A DNA stretch of 64,000 nt from Lysinibacillus composti. GTDB lineage: Bacteria > Bacillota > Bacilli > Bacillales_A > Planococcaceae. The first letter of the stretch is position 1; each line of letters opens with the position of its first letter. A program made the position numbers and the translations under genes. The notes beneath the pieces are model-generated. The model was not told the DNA's origin. It saw only the letters and a list, made by a program, of their open reading frames with translations, and did not search any database. Location of the stretch: positions 1 to 64,000 of the forward strand of contig NZ_JAFBDY010000014.1 of NCBI RefSeq assembly GCF_016908465.1, in the 5' to 3' direction. Below, piece after piece: positions 52,223-60,856 of this stretch.

Positions 52223-53305
52223 CTAATCCCTCCATTGAACTAATGCTGCTTCCCCACTGAAACCAGGACCTAGTGCTACTAATAGTCCAAAATCATCGGA
52301 AGCATTCTCTTTTAACATAAATTGTTCAAGAACATATAAGACAGTAGGGGAAGACATATTCCCGTGTTTTCTTAATATTTCTCGAGAAATAGCTGTTTGA
52401 TCTTCTGACATTTGTAGGGCTTCCTCATAAGCCTGCAATACTTTTTTGCCGCCTGGGTGGGCAATGAAATTTGTTAGTTGTTCTTTCTTAAGGTTTTGTT
52501 CATTTAAAAACTCGTAAATAAAGGGGCCAAGCCAAGTAGAAATAATTGTAGGAATACTTCTAGCGAAAATGACATGAAGACCATCGTCTTTAATGTCCCA
52601 ACCCATTACATCTTCAGAGTTTGGCATCCATTTTGAAGCAGTATTAATTATATAAGGTACTGCCTTCTTATTATTAATTTCTACAAGATCTCCGCAAACT
52701 AATACACATGCAACGCCATCTGCAAAAAGTGAGGTTCCTACAAGATTGCTTTTGCTGTAATCATTTGGTTGGAAAGTAAGGCTGCATAGCTCCAAGCATA
52801 CAACTAGTACTTTTTCGGTTGGATGTGATAGGCAATAATCAAATGCCCGACTTATACCTGATACACCACCAGCGCAACCTAGTCCCCATAATGGAATGCG
52901 TTTTAATCGGTCTGAAAACGGTAGACGATTCATAACACGTGCATCAATACTGGGGGTTGACATTCCAGTGCTGCTTACAAAAATAATGGCATCAATTTCT
53001 TCAGTTGAGATAGGAGTTTCTAAGAATTGCCTGTTTTGTAGACATGCTTTAATCACTTCAACACTATAATCTACGGCTAATTCAATATATAAATTATTTC
53101 TATCTTCAAATGAATGTTTGGCCTGATGCCATTCAAGAGGTACACAAAACGAGCGTGTTTCAATTTCTCCGTTTTCAAATACCTTTAATAATCGATCTAG
53201 GTTAGGGATGTTTTCGTTAAATAGTTCTTTTGTAAATTGCTCTACAGTAGTTTGTTGCAATGTAAAGGGTGGTTGATATGTACCAATTGATGCAATTTTA
53301 GGCAT
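52223..53305 (-). CDS. bpsA: Type III polyketide synthase BpsA
   Basis: Homodimeric chalcone-synthase-like enzyme that extends a fatty acyl-CoA with malonyl-CoA to form triketide or tetraketide alkylpyrones. The 360-residue protein shows the catalytic triad context: Cys in WGLGCAGGVSGI (near residue 147), His in FIAHPGGKKVL (near 282) and Asn in KHGNMSSPTVLYVLE (near 315). Substrate and product follow from the B. subtilis homologue. AAAGGAG precedes ATG. Paired with bpsB. Confidence 0.92.
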   Translation of the reverse strand: MPKIASIGTYQPPFTLQQTTVEQFTKELFNENIPNLDRLLKVFENGEIETRSFCVPLEWHQAKHSFEDRNNLYIELAVDYSVEVIKACLQNRQFLETPISTEEIDAIIFVSSTGMSTPSIDARVMNRLPFSDRLKRIPLWGLGCAGGVSGISRAFDYCLSHPTEKVLVVCLELCSLTFQPNDYSKSNLVGTSLFADGVACVLVCGDLVEINNKKAVPYIINTASKWMPNSEDVMGWDIKDDGLHVIFARSIPTIISTWLGPFIYEFLNEQNLKKEQLTNFIAHPGGKKVLQAYEEALQMSEDQTAISREILRKHGNMSSPTVLYVLEQFMLKENASDDFGLLVALGPGFSGEAALVQWRD

Positions 53306-53448
53306 GTTAAATCTCCTTTTTGAGATTAGTTTTTGCTACTTGTCTACTTAATATGCAAGATATATTTTTGTAAAACTAGTTGGTGGGTTTTAGGGAAAGT
53401 GAGTTATTTGTATGTTGGGTTTAACAAAGGATTTTGAAGAGATTATAA

Positions 53449-53516
53449 AAGAGAATTCGCATTAGTTTTAAGGTTTAATTGGTTTAAGTTAACCCTAAAA
53501 GTTTGCGAATTCTCTT
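53449..53516. terminator. Long inverted repeat, probable terminator of the DUF4145-like gene
   Basis: AAGAGAATTCGCA (53449-53461) and TGCGAATTCTCTT (53504-53516) pair perfectly, and the interior also pairs (TTTTAAGG with CCCTAAAA-type text). On the minus strand a TTTT run follows, so it probably ends transcription from 54226. Confidence 0.65.
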
Positions 53517-53551
53517 GTATATACGACGATAATCTAGAGGTTTAATAAATT

Positions 53552-54226
53552 TTACGCATCTTGTCTGCGTTTATCATTTAAAGAAAATGTCTTTAGTAAT
53601 AACTCCATATAAAGAAGGAAGTAATCAATGCAATCTTTCACGAGCGAAATATATGAATAGAATTCTGCAGATTTTTGATAGTGTAAATAATCATTTTTTA
53701 AAACCTCGAGTAATTTCTTAGAGAATAGGTGCATATTCGTTGAATGAAAATGTTCTAAGCATGCAATTAAATTACTGAAAAGGATATCATCTTCTGCTCT
53801 AGGATGTTCAAGAATGGCAATATCTTTTACTAAAATTTCAAGAGATTTAATATATCCAAAAAATGCAATATCATTATACCCCAATAGTTCTGAATTAACC
53901 GATTGAGTATATAGATTTTGAAACTTTTTGGTTGTGTTTCTTACAAGCAAATTCTCCGTAAATCCATATTTAGGTATTGTAAAAAGATACTTTTCCGGAT
54001 AAGGTATATCCTCTTTAAAATCATTAAAGATAAAATAGTCTTTTTTACAAGATGGACAGGTTAAAGAAAGAACTTTGATTTTAAAATTTTTATTTTCCAA
54101 TGGCTCAACCTTATCAACAGCTGGATAGATATCTAAGTTACAATGAGGACACTTATTTAAAATTATGTATTCCTGACTGTCGTATTCATATTCAATTTTC
54201 TTCAGTTTACTTTCATTCTTTTGCAT
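53552..54226 (-). CDS. Zinc-ribbon protein, DUF4145-like
   Basis: A 224-residue cytoplasmic protein. The N-terminal part has a zinc ribbon: CPHC near residue 26 and CPSC near residue 56. The C-terminal two thirds are helical (FFGYIKSLEILVKDIA) and fit the DUF4145 pattern, a domain seen alone and in restriction or toxin-like proteins. No defence or toxin gene is adjacent. The gene appears single, with AAGGAGA twelve bases upstream. Function unknown; the DUF assignment is by general pattern. Confidence 0.55.
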   Translation of the reverse strand: MQKNESKLKKIEYEYDSQEYIILNKCPHCNLDIYPAVDKVEPLENKNFKIKVLSLTCPSCKKDYFIFNDFKEDIPYPEKYLFTIPKYGFTENLLVRNTTKKFQNLYTQSVNSELLGYNDIAFFGYIKSLEILVKDIAILEHPRAEDDILFSNLIACLEHFHSTNMHLFSKKLLEVLKNDYLHYQKSAEFYSYISLVKDCIDYFLLYMELLLKTFSLNDKRRQDA

Positions 54227-54442
54227 AATTAAAATGATTCTCCTTTATGGGTTGCATACAATCATTTATCAAATAAAAAATTTGGTAGATATCTTTTTAA
54301 TTTAATTAGATTAAGGGGACAAAATTACAATTCAAACACCATCTTGGGCAAATTTCCATTATATTATTCCTTATCTTTTCCAATTTAATAAAAAACATTC
54401 GCTTATTAGAATGGATAGTTAGTAATTGTTACTTGCAGTACA

Positions 54443-54478
54443 TAAAAAAGTTCGACTCAAACCTGCTCGAGTCGAACC
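54443..54478 (-). terminator. Terminator of the MerR gene
   Basis: GTTCGACTC (54450-54458) pairs perfectly with GAGTCGAAC (54469-54477). The A run on the left is a T run for the minus strand. Confidence 0.9.
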
Positions 54479-54498
54479 ACTTTTGCTTATTAAGATAT

Positions 54499-55260
54499 TT
54501 AGTTTTCTTTTAAAAAGAATAAAATTGCATCTCGTAGAAATTCAGTGCCACCTTCACTTTTGTTATCGTAATATGCTTTGAATCGTTCATCAGCCACATA
54601 CATTTCAGCAAGTCCAGCATGAGCCTCTTTTGAATAGGAAGGCCAAGTAAATGTAAGCCATTGTTTATGTTTGGCGGCCAGTTCTTGTGCTAATGGTGAT
54701 TCGGGATCTCCTGTTTCAAATGCTCTGGGAAGTAGCTCAAGGATTTCTTGGCCAAGTTTCTCCATTGCTTCATAAGTTTCTTTTGACATTCCACGGAATT
54801 TAGCATTGGATTCTTCTACAACTTTATCACCGTACTTTTCTCGGATTTCTTCACCGTACTTCTCCTCATTATCTGAAATTAATTTATCTTTAAAGGCTTT
54901 GAACTTTTCTTGATTATTCATAGCAATTTCCCCTTTCTGATGAGCAATTGTTTTTTCAACTGTCTCAATTAACTGATCTAGGTGGGATCGTTTGCGTATA
55001 AGCTCGTCGTAATGATGCTGCAAGGCATGCGTATGGTCAAAATTAGGATCATTCATAATGGAAGTAATGGTTTCTAAGTCAACATCTAACTCTCGGAAAA
55101 AGAGTATTTGTTGTAATCGGTCCACTTCTTTTTGACCGTATATGCGGTAACCAGAACTATTAATTCTTGCAGGCTTTAGTAAGTTGATTTCATCATAATA
55201 ACGTAATGTTCGAGCACTAACATTCGCTAGTTTTGCTAATTTACTAATCGTGTACTCCAC
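54499..55260 (-). CDS. MerR-family regulator with TipAS ligand domain
   Basis: Drug-sensing transcriptional activator of the TipAL/Mta kind. The 253-residue protein has the N-terminal MerR winged helix (EYTISKLAKLANVSARTLRYYDEINLL), a coiled-coil dimer helix (about residues 75-110) and a C-terminal TipAS domain (about 125-250) ending in a hydrophobic helix. TipAS binds thiopeptide antibiotics in Streptomyces; the ligand here is unknown. GTG 55260 is chosen since AGGAGGG lies six bases upstream. Its promoter has the 19-base spacer and central palindrome expected for autoregulation. Confidence 0.9.
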   Translation of the reverse strand: MEYTISKLAKLANVSARTLRYYDEINLLKPARINSSGYRIYGQKEVDRLQQILFFRELDVDLETITSIMNDPNFDHTHALQHHYDELIRKRSHLDQLIETVEKTIAHQKGEIAMNNQEKFKAFKDKLISDNEEKYGEEIREKYGDKVVEESNAKFRGMSKETYEAMEKLGQEILELLPRAFETGDPESPLAQELAAKHKQWLTFTWPSYSKEAHAGLAEMYVADERFKAYYDNKSEGGTEFLRDAILFFLKEN

Positions 55261-55282
55261 AAGTATCCCTCCTGATAACCAC

Positions 55283-55313
55283 ATCTTAAAGTATGACGTA
55301 ACGTCAATGTCAA
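55283..55313 (-). promoter_or_regulatory. MerR-type promoter with central operator palindrome
   Basis: Read on the minus strand: TTGACA (55308-55313), a 19-base spacer, TAAGAT (55283-55288). The spacer contains the perfect palindrome TGACGTAACGTCA (55294-55306). An overlong 19-base spacer with a palindrome is the hallmark of MerR-activated promoters. A second palindrome, ACGGGT-ATAA-ACCCGT, lies at 55313-55328. Confidence 0.85.
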
Positions 55314-55481
55314 CGGGTATAAACCCGTATAAACTAACTTTTATAATATTACTAAATAACGAATGAATTATTATGTACACCGATTCTGTGAAATCTGTGG
55401 CATCATTAGTGTAAAATGTTTAATATTATTCATGCATGAATAGGAGATAGGATTCATTATGTTTGAAAGGTATGTGCAAGA

Positions 55482-56114
55482 ATGGAAAATAAAAAGCTTC
55501 AAGTAAAGCAACCAAAATATCAAAAGATTGCAGCCGATTTAGCATCCAAAATTGTAGAAAAGAAATATTTAGTTGGGGAAAGAATTTATGCCCGCTCATC
55601 CTTAGCTAGTCAATATGGTGTCTCAGCGGAAACAGCAAGAAGGGCGATTGCGGTGTTACAGGACTTAGAAATAGTGGAGGCTACAAAAGGTAGCGGTGTA
55701 ATGATTAAGTCTTATGAAAAAGCAGCGCAGTTTGTTCATCAATTTTTAGAGGTACAGTCAATTCATCAAGTGCAGCTTGAAATGCTTGAAAGTATTAAAA
55801 GACAACGAGTGGAATTAGAGGTTTTACAAGAGGTTACCGATCGCCTAGTTAGCCGTACTGAAAGATTTAGGTCTGTAAATCCTTTTGTACCATTTCAAAT
55901 TGAGATTTTAGAAAACTGCCCTTACATTTCGCAAAATATCGGAACAATTAACTTCTGGCAAAATACAATGGGAACGGTTGTAGGAATTAGAAGAGGAGAA
56001 GAACTGATTCTATCTCCTGGTCCGTATGCAACATTACAGTATATGGATATTATTTACTTCATTGGAAACGATGAGTGTATAGAGCGAGTTCAAAAATTTT
56101 TATACCCGGTTTAA
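55482..56114 (+). CDS. busR: BusR-like GntR/RCK_C regulator
   Basis: Probable c-di-AMP-responsive repressor of the betaine transporter encoded next. The 210-residue protein has an N-terminal GntR winged helix (KYQKIAADLASKIVEKKY, ARSSLASQYGVSAETARRAI, residues about 12-75), a coiled coil (about 85-125) and a C-terminal RCK_C/TrkA-C domain (about 135-210, GTVVGIRRGEELILSPGP). That order is that of Lactococcus and Streptococcus BusR, known to bind c-di-AMP and repress busA. The opuA operon begins 160 bases downstream behind an inverted repeat. The gene name is by architecture and context only. Confidence 0.8.
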   Translation: MENKKLQVKQPKYQKIAADLASKIVEKKYLVGERIYARSSLASQYGVSAETARRAIAVLQDLEIVEATKGSGVMIKSYEKAAQFVHQFLEVQSIHQVQLEMLESIKRQRVELEVLQEVTDRLVSRTERFRSVNPFVPFQIEILENCPYISQNIGTINFWQNTMGTVVGIRRGEELILSPGPYATLQYMDIIYFIGNDECIERVQKFLYPV

Positions 56115-56160
56115 AAGGTCTATTAGACACTATTATATCAGTGTCTGTAGGCCCTTTTTT
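56114..56160 (+). terminator. Terminator of the BusR-like gene
   Basis: GGTCTATTAGACACT (56117-56131) pairs with AGTGTCTGTAGGCC (56140-56153) with one bulge, then TTTTTT. Confidence 0.85.
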
Positions 56161-56195
56161 ATTGTAAGTAATCAATAGTTTGAAAGAATGGTAAT

Positions 56196-56238
56196 TTGAC
56201 ACAAGTAACAACTCTTTGTTAACATTAAGTTGTTACTT
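56196..56238 (+). promoter_or_regulatory. opuA promoter with a perfect inverted repeat, candidate BusR operator
   Basis: TTGACA (56196-56201), 18 bases, TAACAT (56220-56225). AAGTAACAACT (56203-56213) and AGTTGTTACTT (56228-56238) are perfect inverted copies separated by 14 bases, covering the spacer and start region. BusR is known to use a bipartite inverted motif. There is no T run, so it is not a terminator. Confidence 0.7.
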
Positions 56239-56275
56239 TGCTAGAGTAAAGGCTAAAGTTAGAAAGGAGAATGTT

Positions 56276-57475
56276 ATGACGAAATTAAAAGTAGACCATG
56301 TAACGAAAATATTCGGTAAACATATTGGTAGTGCTCTTAAACTAGTTGATCAGAAAAAGAGTAAAACTGAAATCTTAAAACAAACTGGTGCAACGATTGG
56401 GGTTTATGATGCAAGCTTCACTGTTAATGAAGGTGAGATTTTTGTCATTATGGGACTTTCAGGGAGTGGGAAATCTACACTGATCCGACTATTAAATCAC
56501 CTAATTGAACCTACAAGTGGGGGCATCTATATAGATGGTGAAAATTTATCGGACATGAACAAAAGCCAACTAAGAAAAATCCGACGAGAAAAAATGAGTA
56601 TGGTATTCCAAAACTTCGGGTTATTCCCTCATAGGACAATACTTGCAAATACCGAATATGGATTAGAAGTGCGCGGCATTTCAAAAGAAGAAAGACGATT
56701 GAAAGCAGAAAAGGCTTTAGAGAACGCTGGATTATTACCATACAAAGATCAATACCCAAGCCAGCTTTCAGGTGGTATGCAACAACGAGTTGGTCTTGCT
56801 CGTGCTCTTGCAAACGACCCTGATATTTTATTAATGGATGAAGCTTTTTCTGCGCTCGATCCGCTAATTCGTAAAGATATGCAAGATGAATTACTAGATT
56901 TACAACAAAAGGTGAAAAAGACTATTATTTTCATCACACATGATTTAAATGAAGCGCTTCGAATAGGGGACCGTATTGCCATTATGAAAGACGGTAAGAT
57001 TATTCAGGTTGGAACAGGGGAAGATATTTTAACGAACCCTGCCAATGAATATGTAAGAAGTTTTACAGAAGATGTGGACCGCTCGAAGGTGATAACGGTT
57101 GAAAAAGCTATGATTCGACCAATCTCTGTCAATGTTGAACTTGATGGACCTAAAGTGGCCCTTCAACGAATGAGAGAAGAAGAAGTAAGTGTTTTATTAG
57201 CTGTAGATAAGAAAAGAGAATTCAAAGGATACATTACTGCAAATGATGCATTAGAAGCTTCAAAAAGAGGAGAAAAGTCTGTACTCGGATTCCTTAAGAC
57301 AGATATGCCTACTGTTTCCTCTGATACATTAATTCAAGATGTATTAGGCACTATTTCTGATTCACCAACACCGATTGCAGTAGTGAAAGGTGAACGATTA
57401 GAAGGCGTCTTAATTCGAGGCGTTGTAATCGAATCTCTTGCTACAAGTTCAGTGGGAGGTGATGGAAATGAATAA
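56276..57475 (+). CDS. opuAA: Glycine betaine ABC transporter ATP-binding protein OpuAA
   Basis: ATPase of the osmoprotectant importer. The 399-residue protein has an ABC domain (Walker [10 protein letters not shown] near residue 60, [10 protein letters not shown], signature LSGGMQQR, Walker [14 protein letters not shown]) and a C-terminal tandem CBS domain (about residues 275-395), which in OpuA homologues senses ionic strength or c-di-AMP. ATG 56276 has AAAGGAG in front; the open frame upstream from 56216 overlaps the operator repeat and has no ribosome binding site. It overlaps opuAB by eight bases. Confidence 0.95.
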   Translation: MTKLKVDHVTKIFGKHIGSALKLVDQKKSKTEILKQTGATIGVYDASFTVNEGEIFVIMGLSGSGKSTLIRLLNHLIEPTSGGIYIDGENLSDMNKSQLRKIRREKMSMVFQNFGLFPHRTILANTEYGLEVRGISKEERRLKAEKALENAGLLPYKDQYPSQLSGGMQQRVGLARALANDPDILLMDEAFSALDPLIRKDMQDELLDLQQKVKKTIIFITHDLNEALRIGDRIAIMKDGKIIQVGTGEDILTNPANEYVRSFTEDVDRSKVITVEKAMIRPISVNVELDGPKVALQRMREEEVSVLLAVDKKREFKGYITANDALEASKRGEKSVLGFLKTDMPTVSSDTLIQDVLGTISDSPTPIAVVKGERLEGVLIRGVVIESLATSSVGGDGNE

Positions 57476-58316
57476 TTTCTTAGACCAAATCCCAAGCCTA
57501 CCAGTAGCCGATTCAGTCGAAACAATCATGGATTGGTTAACAAGTCATCTTTCCTCGTTGTTTGATTTCGTCCAAACAGGTGGTCAATCTGCAATGGATG
57601 GAATTACAGATTTATTAGTCATGATCCCCCCAATTCTTTTCATTCTTATCGTTGCCTTAATTTCCTTTTTAGCGACAAGAAAAAAATTTGGTTTAGCCAT
57701 CTTTTCTGTTGTTGGATTGTTATTTATTTATAACCAAGGTTTATGGGAAGAGCTAATGAATACTATAACACTTGTAATTTTTGCAAGTATTATTGCCATT
57801 ATAATAGGTGTTCCAATTGGAATATTCATGTCTAAAAGTAAATGGGCAGAAGGTATTATTAAACCTATATTAGACTTTATGCAAACAATGCCTGGTTTTG
57901 TTTATTTAATTCCAGCTGTTGCATTTTTCGGAATCGGGGTAGTACCTGGAGTGTTTGCGTCGGTAATCTTCGCATTGCCTCCAACCGTACGTTTTACTAA
58001 TTTAGGAATTCGACAAGTTCCAAAAGAGTTGGTAGAAGCTTCAGATTCTTATGGTAGTACAGGATGGCAAAAGCTATATAAAGTAGAGCTACCGCTTGCG
58101 AAATCAACCATTATGGCAGGTATTAACCAAACTGTACTTTTATCATTATCAATGGTTGTTATTGCTTCTATGATTGGGGCACCAGGGTTAGGAAGAGAAG
58201 TTTTATCTGCTTTACAGCGTGCTCAAGTAGGTAATGGATTTGTTGCTGGCTTAAGTCTAGTAATCTTCGCTATTATCATTGACCGCTTAACGCAAAGTTT
58301 AAATAAAAAGAAATGA
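57468..58316 (+). CDS. opuAB: Glycine betaine ABC transporter permease OpuAB
   Basis: Membrane subunit of the betaine importer; 282 residues, the B. subtilis length. An amphipathic N-terminal segment precedes about seven helices. The EAA loop [20 protein letters not shown] near residue 187 is typical. There is no fused substrate-binding domain, unlike lactococcal BusAB. ATG 57468 is chosen with GGGAGGTG in the end of opuAA; the frame extends to 57438 without a better site. Two receptor genes follow. Confidence 0.94.
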   Translation: MNNFLDQIPSLPVADSVETIMDWLTSHLSSLFDFVQTGGQSAMDGITDLLVMIPPILFILIVALISFLATRKKFGLAIFSVVGLLFIYNQGLWEELMNTITLVIFASIIAIIIGVPIGIFMSKSKWAEGIIKPILDFMQTMPGFVYLIPAVAFFGIGVVPGVFASVIFALPPTVRFTNLGIRQVPKELVEASDSYGSTGWQKLYKVELPLAKSTIMAGINQTVLLSLSMVVIASMIGAPGLGREVLSALQRAQVGNGFVAGLSLVIFAIIIDRLTQSLNKKK

Positions 58317-58380
58317 TCGCTTCATAAAATGATTTTCTATTGTTCTTTAAAATACGAATCTTTTCAAAGGGGCTGCAAAA

Positions 58381-59289
58381 ATGAGTAGATTAAAGTTAAC
58401 TGGTATCGCATTAGGCTTATCTCTTTCTTTGCTTATTGCTGGATGCGGAAATGAAAATGATGGGAAAGATACAAGCGAAACTAGCGAGAATAGTTTAGGT
58501 GAAGCGTTGGATTATACGATTACAGGTATTGAGCCAGGAGCAGGACTAACTGGACTATCTAAAAATACTCTAGAAGAATATGAAAACTTAGATGGTTGGG
58601 AACTTTTAGAGAGCTCGACTGCAGGTATGTTAGGAGCTTTAGATGGAGCTATTAAAAACGAAGAACCAATTATTGTCACAGGTTGGACACCGCACTGGAT
58701 GTTCTCTGCATATGATTTAAAGTACCTTGAGGATCCGAAAGGTACTTTAGGAGGAAAAGAAAATATTCAAACATTAGTAAGAAAAGGCCTGGAAGAAGAT
58801 ATGCCTAGTGCATTTGAAATCCTTGATCGCTTTTACTGGGAACCAAAAGATATGGAAGCTGTGATGTTTGATGCACAAGAAGTGTCTTTTGAGGAAGCGG
58901 CAGAAAAATGGGTAGAACAGAATGCTGATCGAGTTAATGAATGGACACAGGGGATAGAGAAGGTAAATGGTGATGAAATTGAGTTAGTTACCACTCCTTG
59001 GGATTCAGAACGTGCTTCTGCAAATGTAGTGAAAGTTGTATTAGAAGAACAAGGATACAAAGTAACTTTAACACCTGTTGATCCAGCGATAATGTTCCAA
59101 GCAATCGCTACTGGTGAAGGAGATGCAACTGTTGCTCCCTGGTTACCAACAACTCACGGTTCCTTCTATGAAAAATACAAGGAAGAGATTGTTGATTTAG
59201 GTGAGAACTTAAAAGGTACGCAAAACGGATTTGTTGTGCCTGCTTATATGGACATTGACTCAATTGAAGATTTAATGCCAAAAAAATAA
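58381..59289 (+). CDS. opuAC: Glycine betaine-binding lipoprotein OpuAC, first copy
   Basis: Surface receptor of the betaine importer, 302 residues, lipobox LIAGC with cysteine at residue 22. Lobe order is that of B. subtilis OpuAC: the TGIEPGAG...TGWTPHWMFSAYDLKYL lobe (about residues 45-190) comes first and the VTTPWDSERAS...APWLPTTHGSFYEKY lobe (about 200-300) second. The TGWTPHW aromatic box is conserved. A histidine (THGSF) and tryptophan (APWLP) mark the second half of the ligand cage. AAAGGGG precedes ATG. The next gene encodes the same two lobes in opposite order. Confidence 0.92.
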   Translation: MSRLKLTGIALGLSLSLLIAGCGNENDGKDTSETSENSLGEALDYTITGIEPGAGLTGLSKNTLEEYENLDGWELLESSTAGMLGALDGAIKNEEPIIVTGWTPHWMFSAYDLKYLEDPKGTLGGKENIQTLVRKGLEEDMPSAFEILDRFYWEPKDMEAVMFDAQEVSFEEAAEKWVEQNADRVNEWTQGIEKVNGDEIELVTTPWDSERASANVVKVVLEEQGYKVTLTPVDPAIMFQAIATGEGDATVAPWLPTTHGSFYEKYKEEIVDLGENLKGTQNGFVVPAYMDIDSIEDLMPKK

Positions 59290-59363
59290 TGAATTATATA
59301 TGTAATTATAATTATATAGGTCGTTATGAAGGACAAATAAAGGTTTAAATAGGAGGAATTTTT

Positions 59364-60266
59364 GTGAATTTCAAAAGGTTTAAAATGTTGGGCTTTGCCC
59401 TAGGTATGGGCGCAATGCTAGCAGCTTGCGGATCGACTGAAGAAGGTAGTAACTCTTCTGAAACGGCAAATGGCTCAGGGAAAACAGAGGAAAAAGAAAT
59501 TAACTTAGCTTATGTAGAATGGGATACAGAAATAGCGTCTACACATGTGGTAGGAAAAGTGTTAGAAGATTTAGGATATGATGTAACTCTAACGCCGCTA
59601 GATAATGCAATTATGTGGGAAGCTGTTTCAACAGGTGAAGCCGATGCAATGGTCGCAGGTTGGCTACCTCACACACACGCATCTCAATATGAGAAATATA
59701 AAGATAAGTTAGTTCATTTGGGTGAAAACTTGAGCGGAGCAAAAATCGGTTTAGTTGTACCTTCATATATGAAAGATGTAAATTCAATCGAAGATTTAAA
59801 AGACCAAGCAGATATGGAAATCACAGGTATTGAACCGGGCGCAGGTATTATGGCCGCAACAGAAAAAGCTTTAACAGAATATGAAAACTTAGCTGATTAT
59901 GAATTACTATCATCTTCTTCAGGTGCTATGACAACAGCATTAGGTCAGGCCATTCAAAATGAGGAAGAAATTATTGTAACTGGCTGGTCTCCACACTGGA
60001 AATTTGCTTCTTATGATTTGAAATATTTAGAAGATCCAAAAGGTGTTTATGGTGGGGAAGAGACAATTAATACATTTGTTCGCCAAGGCTTAGAGGAAGA
60101 TATGCCAGAAGCTTATAAAGTAATAGATGCATTTAATTGGACTTCAGAGGACTTAGAGGCTATTATGCTTGAAATTAATCAAGGTACAGACCCAGATAAT
60201 GCTGCTGAAAAATGGGTAGAAGATAATGCGGAGAAAGTTGCTGAATGGACAAAAGGAATTGAGTAA
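59364..60266 (+). CDS. opuAC: Glycine betaine-binding lipoprotein OpuAC, lobe-permuted second copy
   Basis: Second receptor, 300 residues, lipobox LAAC with cysteine at residue 20. Here the LAYVEWDTEIASTHVVGKVL...AGWLPHTHASQYEKY lobe (about residues 48-150) comes first and the TGIEPGAG...TGWSPHWKFASYDLKYL lobe (about 155-300) second, a circular permutation of the upstream protein. Both lobes keep the ligand-cage motifs. The start is GTG 59364 with AGGAGGA. A 74-base gap without terminator separates the copies, so they are co-transcribed. A terminator follows. Confidence 0.92.
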   Translation: MNFKRFKMLGFALGMGAMLAACGSTEEGSNSSETANGSGKTEEKEINLAYVEWDTEIASTHVVGKVLEDLGYDVTLTPLDNAIMWEAVSTGEADAMVAGWLPHTHASQYEKYKDKLVHLGENLSGAKIGLVVPSYMKDVNSIEDLKDQADMEITGIEPGAGIMAATEKALTEYENLADYELLSSSSGAMTTALGQAIQNEEEIIVTGWSPHWKFASYDLKYLEDPKGVYGGEETINTFVRQGLEEDMPEAYKVIDAFNWTSEDLEAIMLEINQGTDPDNAAEKWVEDNAEKVAEWTKGIE

Positions 60267-60305
60267 CCTTCGTAATTGACCAGGAGCACGAAAATAGAAT
60301 ATTGA

Positions 60306-60346
60306 AAAACTCGCCATTGTGGATTGACCACATGGCGAGTTTTTTA
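60306..60346. terminator. Bidirectional terminator of the opuA operon
   Basis: AAAACTCGCCATTGTGG pairs with CCACATGGCGAGTTTT (one bulge), T run right and A run left; it also ends the converging gene at 60344. Confidence 0.92.
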
Positions 60347-60790
60347 TTTGGTTACATCATATCCAATAACTGTCCAAATTCCAGTCGGTTCTTGGCGTAC
60401 CACTCTTTTTAAATAAACTCTTTTAATATTTGTATCTTCATCGTTTACCTCTACTATAGCGAGTTCAACATCACTGTGTATTAATTTTAAATTTTCTTCT
60501 TCAATTGGATAATCGCCAACAATACCATCCGGGAAAAGATGGACACTTACAAAAACTTGAGTTGTGAATAAAGGGTCTAATCTCCAAGGAGAATGTCCTT
60601 CATCAACACTTTTTTGTGCATTTTGTTCGATTTCTATATGATAAGGAACCTTTATTTCTGGTTGAATTTCATATTCTTTCGCGTGAACAGGGGCGATGAC
60701 ATTATTGTAAATATCGACACTTTCTAATTCAATGATTAGCTGGTTCGAATCGATGAAAGCTGGAATTGAATGTTCATCAATGATGTCCAC
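60344..60790 (-). CDS. Hypothetical protein, unrecognised
   Basis: A 148-residue acidic, beta-rich cytoplasmic protein without a signal peptide or membrane segment. I do not recognise a family; the C-terminal IKRVYLKRVVRQEPTGIWTV reads like the closing strands of a compact beta domain. The start is GTG 60790 because GGAGGT lies seven bases upstream; ATG 60811 lies before that site and lacks one. It converges with the opuA operon and precedes the GH3 gene by 66 bases on the same strand in reverse, so it may be co-transcribed with it. Confidence 0.6.
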   Translation of the reverse strand: MDIIDEHSIPAFIDSNQLIIELESVDIYNNVIAPVHAKEYEIQPEIKVPYHIEIEQNAQKSVDEGHSPWRLDPLFTTQVFVSVHLFPDGIVGDYPIEEENLKLIHSDVELAIVEVNDEDTNIKRVYLKRVVRQEPTGIWTVIGYDVTK

Positions 60791-60856
60791 AGTAAAAACC
60801 TCCGTGATCATTAGGAATTTAAAACATTATCTTTATTATTTACATAGTCCCAAAAT

